Of a stretch of DNA of 64,000 bases, positions 42,516 to 52,126 are shown one piece after another. The notes under the pieces were generated by a model. That model saw only the letters and a list, made by a program, of their open reading frames with translations. It searched no databases and was not told the DNA's origin. Origin of the DNA: Bacillus sp. Bos-x628 (GTDB lineage: Bacteria; Bacillota; Bacilli; Bacillales; Bacillaceae); assembly GCF_040500475.1 (NCBI RefSeq), contig NZ_CP159358.1, forward strand, positions 2,852,001 to 2,916,000, written 5' to 3'. How positions within the stretch are numbered: position 1 is the stretch's first letter; the number at the start of each line of letters is the position of its first letter. The translations under genes were made by a program, and so were the position numbers.

Positions 42516-43808
42516 TCATTTTCTTCTTGTATCTTCAGGAAATTTTACTGTGACTGTTGTACCAGACTGTAAGGAGCTTTTGAAACGAATCGTTCCATGG
42601 TGGTTTTCGATAATTGAAAAAGTCACTGTCAGCCCAAGTCCAGTTCCTTTGTTTTTCAAGGTGTAATAAGGTTCGCCAAGCTTTTTCATTTGGTTTTCTG
42701 TCATCCCTACACCGTTATCTATGAAACAAAGGCATATTTTATGATTTTCTTTAGAAGCAAAGAGTTCAATTTTCCCTTCATGTTCTGGTGCTGCTTCAAT
42801 GCCATTTTTGATTAAATTAATCAAGACTTGTTTCATCTTGGTTTCATCACCTTGGATATATAAGTCCGGTTCAATCGATTGATGAATGGTGACCGATTTA
42901 AAGTTGGCATATGATGTCATCAAGGATGCGCATTCTTCTAGCAATTGAGACAGATTCAAAGATTCAATTTGATAATAGTTTTGTTTGGCAATGTCAAGAT
43001 AACTCGTAATAATGTCTTGCGCACGGTCTAATTCTGAAAGGACAAGGTTTTTATAATCTTTATTGGTCGATTGCTCTTTCGCATTTTCGCTTGAAAAAAG
43101 CAATTGAATAAATCCTCTAACGACCGTAAGCGGGTTGCGCACTTCATGGGCGACACTTGCAGCGAGTTCACTCACAATTGTCAGTTTCTCTGATTGGACG
43201 AGCTGTGTTCTCATTTGGGCGTTTTCTTTGATGAATTCAATTGTATATATACTGAGTACGAGAACGAAAATGTAGTAAAGAGTTGAGAAAAATAACTCAA
43301 GGAATTTTTGCTGCATAATAAATGCTGGACTATATTCCATTAAGCTGGCCACAAGCAACCCAATGTAAATAAATATGCCTTTGGATAGACCGATGAGCAC
43401 ACCATATATGAGCTTTTTCATCCTAGGATATTGCCACCATTTCCGGTAGAACAGAAAAGGAATGAAAAAGTACATCGGTACAACGATAAGTCCGATCCAT
43501 AAGAAGGAGCCGTACATCACGAATTTTACGATTGAGCTGATCAATATCGCCACGATTCCAGCGGTATACCCACCGTATAAAATGGCAAGCACAAGAGGAA
43601 TTGATTGAAGCCCAGTCTGCAAATCTAAAATCGAACCTACTGGATATATAATACAAAGCGCTGAAGAGATAGATGCAAATATTGTGATGAGCAGTTTATT
43701 CGTTTTCGGGAAATGAGCAGGGGTCCGGTTTAGCCATAGCACATGATATAAAAAGATTGGAAATAGAATAAAAGATACATGGAGCAAAAAATCCTTGAAC
43801 ATTTCCAT
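42516..43808 (-). CDS. kinB: Sporulation sensor histidine kinase KinB
   Basis: A 430-residue kinase with six N-terminal helices (about 1-195) of the 5TM-5TMR/LytS-like type. The HisKA box is ELAASVAHEVRNPLTVVRGF, followed by an ATPase domain (NLIKNGIEAAPEHEGKI, CFIDNGVGMT, GTGLGLTVTFSI). KinB phosphorylates Spo0F to start sporulation and requires KapB. The ATG at 43808 follows GAGGAGAGC. Length matches B. subtilis KinB. Confidence 0.93.
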   Translation of the reverse strand: MEMFKDFLLHVSFILFPIFLYHVLWLNRTPAHFPKTNKLLITIFASISSALCIIYPVGSILDLQTGLQSIPLVLAILYGGYTAGIVAILISSIVKFVMYGSFLWIGLIVVPMYFFIPFLFYRKWWQYPRMKKLIYGVLIGLSKGIFIYIGLLVASLMEYSPAFIMQQKFLELFFSTLYYIFVLVLSIYTIEFIKENAQMRTQLVQSEKLTIVSELAASVAHEVRNPLTVVRGFIQLLFSSENAKEQSTNKDYKNLVLSELDRAQDIITSYLDIAKQNYYQIESLNLSQLLEECASLMTSYANFKSVTIHQSIEPDLYIQGDETKMKQVLINLIKNGIEAAPEHEGKIELFASKENHKICLCFIDNGVGMTENQMKKLGEPYYTLKNKGTGLGLTVTFSIIENHHGTIRFKSSLQSGTTVTVKFPEDTRRK

Positions 43809-44122
43809 TTAAATGCTCTCCTCGTAAATAATTGTAATTCCTCTCATTATATCATTTCATGTACAAAGTAGATATCATAAAAGGATGGTTTTTTCTTTAA
43901 AAAGAACACCCGCTAGGATGTTCTTATATTGTTCACAAAGAGGCTAAAATGATGTTTATTTTCACCCCTTTGTCATCTTTTCAACGTGGTTTGAAAACCC
44001 TTGAAGTCTAGAAACACCCGCGCTATTTGTGCGGAGCGAATGAAACATTCGTGATCACCAGCGCTCAAGATCAGACAACGATGAGCTAGAATGTTCTTTC
44101 TGTAGAATTGGTCTTATTTAGT
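43809..44122. other. Spacer between kinB and patB
   Basis: A 314-base stretch without a gene. It contains a terminator for patB (43902-43925) and, between that and the patB stop, about 200 bases with several short inverted repeats such as GAATG-AAA-CATTC. It could be a long 3' UTR or a small RNA; I cannot tell which. Confidence 0.4.
43902..43925 (-). terminator. Terminator downstream of patB
   Basis: AAGAACACCC and GGATGTTCTT form the stem; on the minus strand it is followed by TTTAAAG. It lies about 200 bases past the patB stop. Confidence 0.65.
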
Positions 44123-45289
44123 TTAAAGGGTGAACGCTTGATGGAGTCGCTTCAGTCCTTCTTTTACAGTTGAAGCAGGACAACCGAGATTCATCCTAAT
44201 AAAACCTTCCCCTTCATGTCCATACACATGCCCTAATTCTAATATGATCTTCCCCTTTTTTAATAAATTCCTTTTCAGTTCTGCCTGAGTGAATCCGTAA
44301 TCACGTATATCCAGCCACAATAAATAAGAAGCATCTGGTTTCATATAACGCATATTTGGAAGATGTTCATCGACGTATTCCATCGCCATTTTTAAGTTGC
44401 TCTCAAGATAGAGAACAAGTGAATCGAGCCACTCATCTCCATGCCGATAGGCGGCTTCCATCGCTGGAATGGCAAATGCATTCAGTTTTGACAGCCCGTT
44501 ACGCTGCAATTCATTGGTGAAAAGAGTTCTTCTTTCTTCATCAAAAATAATAATGGCAGATGCCTGCAATCCAGCTAAATTAAATGTTTTGCTCGGTGCA
44601 ATACAAGTTATAGTTATTTTCGCAATTTCATCAGACAGACTAGCAAAAGGGACATGTTGATTGCCATAAAGCATCAGATCAGAATGAATCTCATCTGAAA
44701 CAACCGTAACGCCATACTGCACACAAAGCTCTCCTACTCGCTTCAGCTCTTCCTTCGACCAAGCTCTTCCAGATGGATTGTGTGGATGACAAAGGAACAT
44801 TAGCTTTGCTTGTGGTCTGCTGAGTTTTTTCTCTAAGTCTTCAAAGTCCATCACGTAACGTTCGTTCTCTATTTTTAATGGATTAGTTGAGACAATACGT
44901 CTATTTCTCTCGATCATCTGATAAAAAGGGGTATAAACTGGCGACTGGATGACCACCTCATCATTCGGTGATGTAAAGGCTTGGACAGCTAAACTAAGTG
45001 CTGTCACGATACCTGGCGTGAATGTAACAGATTCTGTCTGAATCGTCCATCCATGTCTTCTCTTTAGCCAGCCTGCCACTGCCTGCTGTGTATCTTGATC
45101 CTGAAATGCATAGCCAAACACGCCGTGATCTAATCGTTCCTTTAATGCATCCAGGACGACTTGCGGCGCTCTAAAATCCATATCTGCCACCCACATAGGG
45201 AGCGCATCTGTTGTTAGGAACAAAGACTCTGCTTGATCCCATTTCACTGATTTTGAACCTTTACGTATAATCTGTTCGTCGAAATTCAT
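44123..45289 (-). CDS. patB: Cysteine-S-conjugate beta-lyase PatB (aminotransferase fold)
   Basis: A 388-residue class I/II aminotransferase-fold, PLP-dependent C-S lyase of the MalY/PatB group. It has the signature LPMWVADMDFRAPQ, the segment CHPHNPSGRAWSKEE, and the PLP lysine in APSKTFNLAGLQ. B. subtilis PatB cleaves cystathionine-like conjugates. The start is ATG 45289 (MNFDEQIIRKGSKSVKWD) after GAGGTGGG; the upstream in-frame start has no support. Confidence 0.9.
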   Translation of the reverse strand: MNFDEQIIRKGSKSVKWDQAESLFLTTDALPMWVADMDFRAPQVVLDALKERLDHGVFGYAFQDQDTQQAVAGWLKRRHGWTIQTESVTFTPGIVTALSLAVQAFTSPNDEVVIQSPVYTPFYQMIERNRRIVSTNPLKIENERYVMDFEDLEKKLSRPQAKLMFLCHPHNPSGRAWSKEELKRVGELCVQYGVTVVSDEIHSDLMLYGNQHVPFASLSDEIAKITITCIAPSKTFNLAGLQASAIIIFDEERRTLFTNELQRNGLSKLNAFAIPAMEAAYRHGDEWLDSLVLYLESNLKMAMEYVDEHLPNMRYMKPDASYLLWLDIRDYGFTQAELKRNLLKKGKIILELGHVYGHEGEGFIRMNLGCPASTVKEGLKRLHQAFTL

Positions 45290-45372
45290 GAAACCCACCT
45301 CTAGCCGTTTTTCAACCAATGTTGTTTGTGCTAAAATAAATATTACAAAATTTATTATAAGCGGTGATACCC

Positions 45373-45633
45373 ATGAAAGATAGTCAAGCTGTTGAAGAGA
45401 TGATTCAGATCATTAAAACATGGGATCCTTTTCATTATGGAGAAGACTTTTATGAAACGGAGCCCGCAGACGTCATCGGAGCATTATATGACGCAAAGGA
45501 CCCAGTAACTCTTGCGAAAGAGATTCAAGCCATTTACAACCACTCATTTGAGCAGCCTCTTCCAATCGAGAGTTGTCAAGATATCGCAAATCAACTTTTT
45601 GTGATAAGAGATCGCCGTTCCTGCTCACGCTAA
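45373..45633 (+). CDS. yugE: DUF1871 protein YugE
   Basis: An 86-residue helical protein starting MKDSQAVEEMIQIIKTWDPF at ATG 45373, the length of B. subtilis YugE. Conserved WDPF and FYETEPADVI lie in the N-terminal half. AGCGGTGAT precedes it. The upstream GTG at 45364 lies inside that site. Function unknown. The stop overlaps yugF by four bases. Confidence 0.8.
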   Translation: MKDSQAVEEMIQIIKTWDPFHYGEDFYETEPADVIGALYDAKDPVTLAKEIQAIYNHSFEQPLPIESCQDIANQLFVIRDRRSCSR

Positions 45634-46454
45634 GATAGACTGAAATCACCAATTTTATCAGAAACAAAGACTGGGTTTTCTTCTGGAATGAGGTGCCCAG
45701 TTTTTTTTAATACATGAAATGTTGAATACGGCAAATCTTTGTGCAGTCTCTCCCCAATTTGAAGGGGAATGATCCGATCCTCTACGCCCCAAATCAGTAA
45801 GACAGGTGTCTCTAACTTCTTCAGTACATCTGACGGCAAATCACCTTCTCTATGACGAACCAAACGCAAAAGTCCTCTAAAGATTTTATCATCAGAAAAA
45901 GGCTTTAAATATCCGTCAATCATCTCTTGGTCAATAATGGAATGATCGTGAACAACAGCAGTTAAATTTTTCATAATGCCTTGCTTTAGAAGCTTTCTTT
46001 TGAGAATTAAATAAAAATAAGGAATATATGTGCTGTAAACAAGCGATCTCTTTGATTTATTCAAATACCCAGAGCTGCATAAAAGAACCGCCTTCTCAAA
46101 GAGGTCTGGGCGCTCAGATGCAGCATATAAAGCGACCTGCCCTCCCATCGAATGACCGACGAGAATGGCATGCTGAATTTGCAAGTAAGCGGCTAATTCG
46201 ATGATAATTTTCCCCATGTTGCGATAACTGTAAATAAACGTATTGGACTTCTCCGATTGCCCAAATGGAGGCAGATCAACCGCAATTAAATTGAAATCCT
46301 TTTTAAGAAGCGGGATGAGCTTACGATAGCTGAAGGTAGAAGAGAAGAGACCGTGAATTAAAATCAATGTCTTTTTTCCCTCATGATGATAATGCTCATA
46401 ATAGATGTCTAAACCGAATTTACTTTTCATATAAGCTGGCTGAACAATGTCCAC
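45630..46454 (-). CDS. yugF: Alpha/beta hydrolase YugF
   Basis: A 274-residue alpha/beta hydrolase. Motifs are LILIHGLFSSTFSYRKLIPL (oxyanion region), the nucleophile in VGHSMGGQ, the acid probably in WGVEDRIIPL, and His in KKTGHLIPEE. It is probably an esterase or C-C hydrolase of unknown substrate. The start is GTG 46454, eight bases after GGAG; ATG 46460 and GTG 46463 are in frame but closer than usual to that site. Confidence 0.85.
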   Translation of the reverse strand: MDIVQPAYMKSKFGLDIYYEHYHHEGKKTLILIHGLFSSTFSYRKLIPLLKKDFNLIAVDLPPFGQSEKSNTFIYSYRNMGKIIIELAAYLQIQHAILVGHSMGGQVALYAASERPDLFEKAVLLCSSGYLNKSKRSLVYSTYIPYFYLILKRKLLKQGIMKNLTAVVHDHSIIDQEMIDGYLKPFSDDKIFRGLLRLVRHREGDLPSDVLKKLETPVLLIWGVEDRIIPLQIGERLHKDLPYSTFHVLKKTGHLIPEENPVFVSDKIGDFSLS

Positions 46455-46633
46455 ACTCATCACTCCGATACTTGATACTCACTGTCTGTTTAAGTGACTG
46501 TATTGTACCCTAAAAAGTGGATTTTAAGCTACGAATTGAATCTTTTTCCTGCTTAGCATAAAGGGAAAAACGTGCTATAATGTTCAGAAGATTTTTTAAA
46601 ACTAGCTTTTTACATTTAGAGGTGTGAAATCAA

Positions 46634-47134
46634 ATGAAACTAACAGAAAAAGAAACGGAAATATTAGAGATTTTAGATGAAAACAGTCGCGCCGATTTAA
46701 ATACGATTGCTAAAATGGCGGGCGTGACCACAGAAGAAGCCGAAGCCATTATTCAAAAGCTAGAAGATCAAAAGGTCATCATAGATTATTCGACTATGAT
46801 TGATTGGCGAAAAGTAGACGGACATGAAGGCGTCACAGCTATGATTGATGTCAAAGTAACACCTAAAAGAGGCGTTGGCTTTGATGAAATTGCAGAACGA
46901 ATTTACCGATTTCAAGAAGTGGAATCTGTTTATTTAATGTCAGGTGTTTATGATCTGTCTGTTGTGATTCGTGGAAGATCCATGTCTGATATTGCTCGGT
47001 TTGTTTCAGAAAAACTATCAACACTCGATTCCGTTGTATCAACAACCACCCACTTCATTTTGAAAAAATATAAACATGATGGGAAAGTGTTTGAAACAGG
47101 GGACGATGACAAAAGAATCGTGGTGTCTCCTTAA
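46634..47134 (+). CDS. alaR: Lrp/AsnC-family regulator AlaR
   Basis: A 166-residue Lrp/AsnC regulator with an N-terminal winged helix-turn-helix (about 5-60, LNTIAKMAGVTTEEAEAIIQ) and a C-terminal RAM domain (about 70-150, VESVYLMSGVYDLSVVIRG). In B. subtilis AlaR controls alaT. Its stop codon directly abuts the alaT ATG, so the two are translated together. GAGGTG precedes the ATG at 46634. Confidence 0.92.
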   Translation: MKLTEKETEILEILDENSRADLNTIAKMAGVTTEEAEAIIQKLEDQKVIIDYSTMIDWRKVDGHEGVTAMIDVKVTPKRGVGFDEIAERIYRFQEVESVYLMSGVYDLSVVIRGRSMSDIARFVSEKLSTLDSVVSTTTHFILKKYKHDGKVFETGDDDKRIVVSP

Positions 47135-48328
47135 ATGAAAAAGTCTTATCTATCTGAAACGGTACAAAGCATTCAGCCGTCAGGTATTCGAAAATTCTTT
47201 GATCTGGCAGCAACGATGGAAGGGGTTATTTCCCTTGGTGTTGGTGAGCCGGATTTCGTAACAGCTTGGAATGTCAGGGAAGCGAGTATTCTATCATTAG
47301 AACAAGGGTTGACTTCCTATACGGCAAATGCAGGCTTGTTATCCCTTCGAAAAGAACTAAGCCACTATTTATACAAGCGGTTTCATGTTGATTACAGTCC
47401 AGAAGAAGAACTCATTATTACAGTGGGTGGAAGCCAAGCCCTTGATTTAGCTTTTCGGGCGATTTTAAACAGCGGAGATGAAGTGATCATTCCAGAGCCT
47501 TGCTTTGTTGCATACGGAGCTTTAACGACACTTGCAGGCGGGGTGCCTGTCTATTTAAGTACGTCGGCTGAGAAGGATTTTAAAGCGGATTCTGCTGATT
47601 TTCAAAAAAAGCTTTCATCCAAGACAAAAGCCATTTTACTATGCTCTCCGTCAAATCCAACAGGTTCTGTCTACACGAAGGAAGAGCTTGAAGACATTGC
47701 CCGATTTGCAAAAGAGCATGATCTCTTAATAATTACAGATGAGATTTATGCAGAACTGACGTATGATGAATCTTTTACAAGCGTTGCAGCTATTCAGGAC
47801 ATGAAAGAAAGAACCATCTTGATTTCAGGCTTCTCAAAAGGGTTTGCGATGACGGGCTGGCGCTTAGGGTATGTCGCAGCACCACCTGACTTGCGCGATG
47901 CCATGCTGAAAATACATCAATATTCAATGATGTGTGCCCCGGCCATGGCACAATACGCTGCAGAAGAAGCATTGAAAAATGGACTTGAAGATGTAGAGAA
48001 AATGAAAAAAAGCTACAGAAGACGCCGTAATTTATTTGTCGGCTCCCTCAATGAACTGGGCCTGACATGTCATCAGCCAAACGGAGCGTTTTATGCCTTT
48101 CCGTCCATAAAAAGCACAGGCATGTCCTCAGAACAATTTGCTGAGGAACTGCTGCTGAGCGAAAAAGTAGCAGTTGTGCCAGGGAATGTGTTCGGTCCAA
48201 GTGGTGAAGGGCATATTCGCTGTTCGTACGCTTCGTCACTTGATCATCTTCAGGAGTCACTTTCAAGGATCCAGCGTTTCCTACAGAATCGACAACTAAA
48301 GCAAGAAACACCTGCCATTTTAAAATAA
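47135..48328 (+). CDS. alaT: Alanine aminotransferase AlaT
   Basis: A 397-residue class I PLP aminotransferase. Conserved segments are GVGEPDF, LCSPSNPTGSVYTKEE, ITDEIYAELTY and the PLP lysine in SGFSKGFAMTGWRLGY. It interconverts pyruvate and alanine with a second amino donor. It begins with no gap after alaR and has no ribosome-binding site of its own. The C-terminus is about ten residues longer than in B. subtilis. Confidence 0.92.
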   Translation: MKKSYLSETVQSIQPSGIRKFFDLAATMEGVISLGVGEPDFVTAWNVREASILSLEQGLTSYTANAGLLSLRKELSHYLYKRFHVDYSPEEELIITVGGSQALDLAFRAILNSGDEVIIPEPCFVAYGALTTLAGGVPVYLSTSAEKDFKADSADFQKKLSSKTKAILLCSPSNPTGSVYTKEELEDIARFAKEHDLLIITDEIYAELTYDESFTSVAAIQDMKERTILISGFSKGFAMTGWRLGYVAAPPDLRDAMLKIHQYSMMCAPAMAQYAAEEALKNGLEDVEKMKKSYRRRRNLFVGSLNELGLTCHQPNGAFYAFPSIKSTGMSSEQFAEELLLSEKVAVVPGNVFGPSGEGHIRCSYASSLDHLQESLSRIQRFLQNRQLKQETPAILK

Positions 48329-48330
48329 AA

Positions 48331-48363
48331 AAAGGCATCAATCCATCTGGATTCATGCCTTTC
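48331..48363 (+). terminator. Terminator of alaR-alaT
   Basis: AAAGGCAT-C-AATCCA and TGGATT-C-ATGCCTTT form a long stem with one symmetric C-C mismatch, followed by TTTC. The U run is short. Confidence 0.7.
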
Positions 48364-48370
48364 AAATTAG

Positions 48371-48415
48371 GGGGGAATACTAGAAAGCATTCTTGTTTTC
48401 AGGTATTCCCCCTTT
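48371..48415 (+). repeat. Second inverted repeat downstream of alaT
   Basis: GGGGGAATAC (48371-48380) and GTATTCCCCC (48403-48412) are perfectly complementary with a 22-base loop, followed by TTTT. It could be a second terminator for alaT or an element of the yugI upstream region. Confidence 0.6.
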
Positions 48416-48526
48416 TAATGCACAATAAACTCCTTTAAAAAATATTTTGCTTAACTGTCCGTTCTATGATATAGTTTTTAATTGCGTATAAACGATTATT
48501 AAAACATTTATTTAGGAGTTGTTATC

Positions 48527-48919
48527 ATGGCGACAAAGTTTGAAGTAGGCAGTGTTTACACTGGTAAAGTAACAGGATTACAAGCGTATGGTGCGTTTGT
48601 TGCATTAGATGAAGAAACCCAAGGACTTGTGCACATTTCAGAAGTAACACACGGCTTTGTAAAAGACATCAACGAGCACCTTTCAATTGGTGATGAAGTA
48701 CAAGTGAAAGTCCTTTCTGTTGATGAAAAAGCTGGTAAAATCAGTCTTTCTATCCGTGCAACACAAGAAGCACCTGAAAGAAAGGAAAGCAAACCAAAGA
48801 AACAAAGACCACAGCAAGTGAAAGAAGATACTACTGCACCACAAGGGTTCAATACACTTAAAGACAAACTTGAAGAGTGGATTGAGCAATCGAACCGTAA
48901 AGACTTAATTAAGAAATAA
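48527..48919 (+). CDS. yugI: S1 RNA-binding-domain protein YugI (general stress protein 13)
   Basis: A 130-residue protein with one S1 domain (about 5-75; GSVYTGKVTGLQAYGAFVAL, GLVHISEVTHGFVKDINEHL) and a Lys/Gln-rich linker leading to a short helical end. B. subtilis YugI is general stress protein 13 and binds the ribosome. The ATG at 48527 follows TAGGAGTTG. It is monocistronic. Confidence 0.9.
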   Translation: MATKFEVGSVYTGKVTGLQAYGAFVALDEETQGLVHISEVTHGFVKDINEHLSIGDEVQVKVLSVDEKAGKISLSIRATQEAPERKESKPKKQRPQQVKEDTTAPQGFNTLKDKLEEWIEQSNRKDLIKK

Positions 48920-48923
48920 AAAA

Positions 48924-48973
48924 GCACCGTATAAAACCGGTGCCTAGGCTGCCATGATGAGGCAGCTTTTTTT
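48924..48973 (+). terminator. Tandem hairpins terminating yugI
   Basis: GCACCG/CGGTGC (48924-48929 with 48938-48943) is followed by GCTGCC/GGCAGC (48948-48953 with 48961-48966) and seven Ts. The second hairpin is the terminator. Confidence 0.8.
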
Positions 48974-48986
48974 ATGCCTTTTTCAA

Positions 48987-49220
48987 TTAACGAACCTCTG
49001 GTTTCGGCTCGTCACGAACAACTTCTTCACTTGGCTTAAACAATAGACCAAGGTTGACAAGACCTGCGATTCCAACAAGACCATAAATAATACGCGACAA
49101 TGCAGAATCTTGACCGCCAAAGATCGCTGCTACTAAGTCAAATTGAAAAAAGCCGATTAGTCCCCAGTTAATAGCACCGATAATCGTGAGCACGAGGGCA
49201 ATACGCTGAATAGCGCTCAT
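48987..49220 (-). CDS. yuzA: DUF378 membrane protein YuzA
   Basis: A 77-residue protein with two helices and the DUF378 pattern IQRIALVLTIIGAINWGLIG and LVGIAGLVNLGLLF. The ATG at 49220 follows AAAGGAGG. Function unknown. Confidence 0.85.
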   Translation of the reverse strand: MSAIQRIALVLTIIGAINWGLIGFFQFDLVAAIFGGQDSALSRIIYGLVGIAGLVNLGLLFKPSEEVVRDEPKPEVR

Positions 49221-49365
49221 CGTGATTCCTCCTTTCGCTACAGCATCAATACATTTATATTTTGCAGGTTTTTAGCCAAACTATGCATAAGAAAAATTGA
49301 ATAAAGCAAATTACTTTACTTTTGGAATAAATGAGGCGCATAATGTAGCCCGAGGAGGAGATCGA

Positions 49366-50529
49366 ATGGATCGATTTACTTATTGGAACCCAACAAAATT
49401 AATTTTTGGAAAGGGAGAAGTTGCAGCCCTTTCAGATGAACTCAAACATTATGGAAAAAACGTATTGCTTGTATATGGTGGAGGTAGCATAAAACGAAAC
49501 GGTCTTTACGATCAAGTGACCCGTCTCTTGAATGAATCAGGTGCTACTGTCATTGAGCTTGCAGGAGTTGAACCTAACCCGCGCTTAACAACTGTAAGAA
49601 AAGGTGTTGAACTGTGTAAAAAGAATAACATCGACTTTATTTTGGCAGTAGGTGGCGGAAGTGTGATTGATGCTACAAAAGCCATCGCAGCTGGTGCGAA
49701 GTATGATGGAGATGCTTGGGATATTGTGACTAGAAAACATATCCCAATGGAAGCCATTCCATTTGGTACGGTCTTAACCCTTGCAGCAACAGGCTCTGAA
49801 ATGAACTCAGGCTCTGTGATTACAAACTGGGAAACAAATGAGAAGTATGGCTGGGGAAGTCCAGCAGTATTCCCTAAATTCTCAATTCTTGATCCAGTCA
49901 ATACATTCACTGTGCCAAAAAACCATACCATCTATGGAATGGTGGATATGATGTCACACGTATTTGAACAATATTTTCACCACACGGAAAACACGCCGTA
50001 TCAAGATCGTATGTGTGAAGGACTCCTTCGTACAGTGATTGAAACTGCACCGAAGTTGATCAACGATCTTGAGAACTATGAGCTCCGTGAAACGATATTA
50101 TTCACTGGTACAATCGCTTTAAATGGAATGCTTTCAATGGGTGCACGTGGTGACTGGGCATCTCATAATATTGAGCATGCTGTATCTGCTGTATATGATA
50201 TCCCTCATGCAGGCGGACTTGCGATCTTGTTCCCGAACTGGATGAAGCATGTTATTCAAGAAAACCCAGCTCGCTTTAAGCAACTAGCTGTGCGTGTATT
50301 TGATGTGGATCCTGCAGGCAAATCAGATGAAGAAGTAGGATTAGAAGGTATTGATAAACTGTCAGCATTTTGGAAAAGCTTAGGTGCACCAAGCCGTTTA
50401 GCTGATTATGACATCAATGATGAAAAAATTGATTTAATCGCTGATCGTGCAATGGCACGTGGTGAATTTGGTCAGTTTAAAAAGCTAAACAAAGAGGATG
50501 TCCTTGCGATTTTGAACGCTTCTTTATAA
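49366..50529 (+). CDS. yugJ: Iron-containing alcohol (butanol) dehydrogenase, YugJ/YugK type
   Basis: A 387-residue group III (iron) alcohol dehydrogenase related to NADH-dependent butanol dehydrogenase. The nucleotide region has [11 protein letters not shown] and [15 protein letters not shown], and metal-ligand histidines lie in [14 protein letters not shown] and [20 protein letters not shown]. The start is ATG 49366 after GAGGAGAT. B. subtilis has a tandem pair, yugJ and yugK; only one copy is here, so which of the two it represents is a guess. Confidence 0.85.
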   Translation: MDRFTYWNPTKLIFGKGEVAALSDELKHYGKNVLLVYGGGSIKRNGLYDQVTRLLNESGATVIELAGVEPNPRLTTVRKGVELCKKNNIDFILAVGGGSVIDATKAIAAGAKYDGDAWDIVTRKHIPMEAIPFGTVLTLAATGSEMNSGSVITNWETNEKYGWGSPAVFPKFSILDPVNTFTVPKNHTIYGMVDMMSHVFEQYFHHTENTPYQDRMCEGLLRTVIETAPKLINDLENYELRETILFTGTIALNGMLSMGARGDWASHNIEHAVSAVYDIPHAGGLAILFPNWMKHVIQENPARFKQLAVRVFDVDPAGKSDEEVGLEGIDKLSAFWKSLGAPSRLADYDINDEKIDLIADRAMARGEFGQFKKLNKEDVLAILNASL

Positions 50530-50537
50530 CGCCATTT

Positions 50538-50566
50538 GCCGCTTCTCATCAAGAGAAGCGGCTTTT
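50538..50566 (+). terminator. Terminator of the alcohol dehydrogenase gene
   Basis: GCCGCTTCTC (50538-50547) pairs with GAGAAGCGGC (50553-50562), followed by TTTT. Confidence 0.8.
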
Positions 50567-50654
50567 GATGTAGCAGTGACGATCACTTGATTTCAATAGC
50601 CAGTTCCGCTAAAGTGAAAGGGACAGAACTAACGTAATGGAGGGCTTACAAGCG

Positions 50655-52010
50655 ATGACACATATTCAATTTGACTACTCGAAAGCGTTACCTTTCTTTC
50701 AAGAACATGAACTTACATATTTAAAAGATTTTGTGAAGGTCGCCCATCATAATCTTCATGAGCAAACGGGTGCAGGCAGTGATTATTTAGGCTGGATCGA
50801 CTTACCGAAGCAATATGATCGCGAAGAATTTGCCCGCATTAAAAAAAGTGCAGAAAAGATTAAGGCTGACTCTGATGTCCTGCTCGTTGTCGGAATCGGC
50901 GGCTCTTATCTCGGCGCACGTGCGGCGATTGAATTTTTGAACCATTCTTTCTATAACACTTTACCAAAAGGCAAACGCAAGACACCGCAAATCATTTTCA
51001 TTGGAAACAACATTAGCTCTTCTTATTTAACAGATGTGATGGATCTGCTGGAAGATGCAGATTTCTCGATCAACGTGATTTCAAAATCTGGAACAACAAC
51101 AGAGCCAGCCATTGCGTTCCGCATCTTTAAAAAGCTCCTCATTGAGAAATATGGTGCTGAAGAAGCGAAAAAACGTATTTATGCGACGACCGACAAAGCG
51201 CGTGGTGCACTGAAAACATTAGCAAACGAAGAAGGATACGAATCATTTATCATCCCTGATGATGTGGGTGGACGCTATTCAGTCTTAACGGCAGTCGGTC
51301 TATTGCCAATCGCTGTGAGCGGTGCAGACATTGATCAAATGATGGAAGGTGCTGCCAAAGCAAGCGAAGACTTCTCTTCTTCTGAGCTGTCAGAGAATGC
51401 TGCTTACCAATATGCTGTAGTCCGTAATGTCCTTTATAATAAAGGCAGAACCATTGAAATGCTGATTAATTATGAGCCAGGATTACAGTATTTCGCAGAA
51501 TGGTGGAAACAATTATTCGGCGAAAGTGAAGGAAAAGACGAAAAAGGCATCTACCCTTCATCTGCTAACTTCTCAACGGACCTCCATTCACTTGGGCAAT
51601 ATGTCCAAGAGGGAAGAAGAGACTTGTTTGAAACGATTGTAAATGTTGACAAGCCTCGACATGAACTTGTCATTGAAGCAGAAGAACAAGACCTAGATGG
51701 GTTAAACTATCTAGCAGGAAAAACGGTAGATTTCGTGAATAAGAAGGCATTTGAAGGGACAATGCTTGCCCATACAGATGGAAAAGTACCGAATCTCATT
51801 GTGACGATTCCTGAAATGGATGCCTATACATTCGGATATCTCGTATATTTCTTCGAGAAAGCATGTGCGATGTCTGGTTATCTATTGGGTGTGAATCCAT
51901 TTGATCAGCCTGGCGTAGAGGCTTATAAGGTTAACATGTTTGCTTTATTAGGAAAACCAGGTTTTGAAGAGAAAAAGGCAGAGCTTGAAAGCCGTCTAAA
52001 ACAATCATAA
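50655..52010 (+). CDS. pgi: Glucose-6-phosphate isomerase
   Basis: A 451-residue glycolytic enzyme that interconverts glucose-6-phosphate and fructose-6-phosphate. Conserved blocks are [48 protein letters not shown] and [14 protein letters not shown]. The start is ATG 50655, about 11 bases after GGAGG, matching the B. subtilis length. It is followed by a long hairpin terminator. Confidence 0.97.
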   Translation: MTHIQFDYSKALPFFQEHELTYLKDFVKVAHHNLHEQTGAGSDYLGWIDLPKQYDREEFARIKKSAEKIKADSDVLLVVGIGGSYLGARAAIEFLNHSFYNTLPKGKRKTPQIIFIGNNISSSYLTDVMDLLEDADFSINVISKSGTTTEPAIAFRIFKKLLIEKYGAEEAKKRIYATTDKARGALKTLANEEGYESFIIPDDVGGRYSVLTAVGLLPIAVSGADIDQMMEGAAKASEDFSSSELSENAAYQYAVVRNVLYNKGRTIEMLINYEPGLQYFAEWWKQLFGESEGKDEKGIYPSSANFSTDLHSLGQYVQEGRRDLFETIVNVDKPRHELVIEAEEQDLDGLNYLAGKTVDFVNKKAFEGTMLAHTDGKVPNLIVTIPEMDAYTFGYLVYFFEKACAMSGYLLGVNPFDQPGVEAYKVNMFALLGKPGFEEKKAELESRLKQS

Positions 52011-52011
52011 G

Positions 52012-52060
52012 AACAAAAGGGCAACCCTTTATTTGAAAAAGGGTGTGCCCTTTTTGTTTT
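52012..52060 (+). terminator. Terminator of pgi
   Basis: AACAAAAGGGC...CCCTTT pairs with AAAGGG...GCCCTTTTTGTT around a short loop. Confidence 0.8.
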
Positions 52061-52095
52061 CTAATGGTTCTGTCTAAGCCTTCACTCGTATTGTA

Positions 52096-52104
52096 CATAG
52101 AATA
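52096..52104 (+). promoter_or_regulatory. Sigma-K-like -10 element of the third GerPA/F-like gene
   Basis: CATAGAATA fits CATANNNTA exactly. The AC expected 16 bases upstream is GC here. Confidence 0.4.
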
Positions 52105-52126
52105 GATAGAGGAGGGTGAAAGGTTT

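Noticed and set aside
43966..43985. ACCCCTTTGTC in the patB spacer resembling the C-rich motif of RsaE/RoxS small RNAs
   Set aside because: A motif this short is not diagnostic, and RoxS is located elsewhere in B. subtilis as far as I recall.
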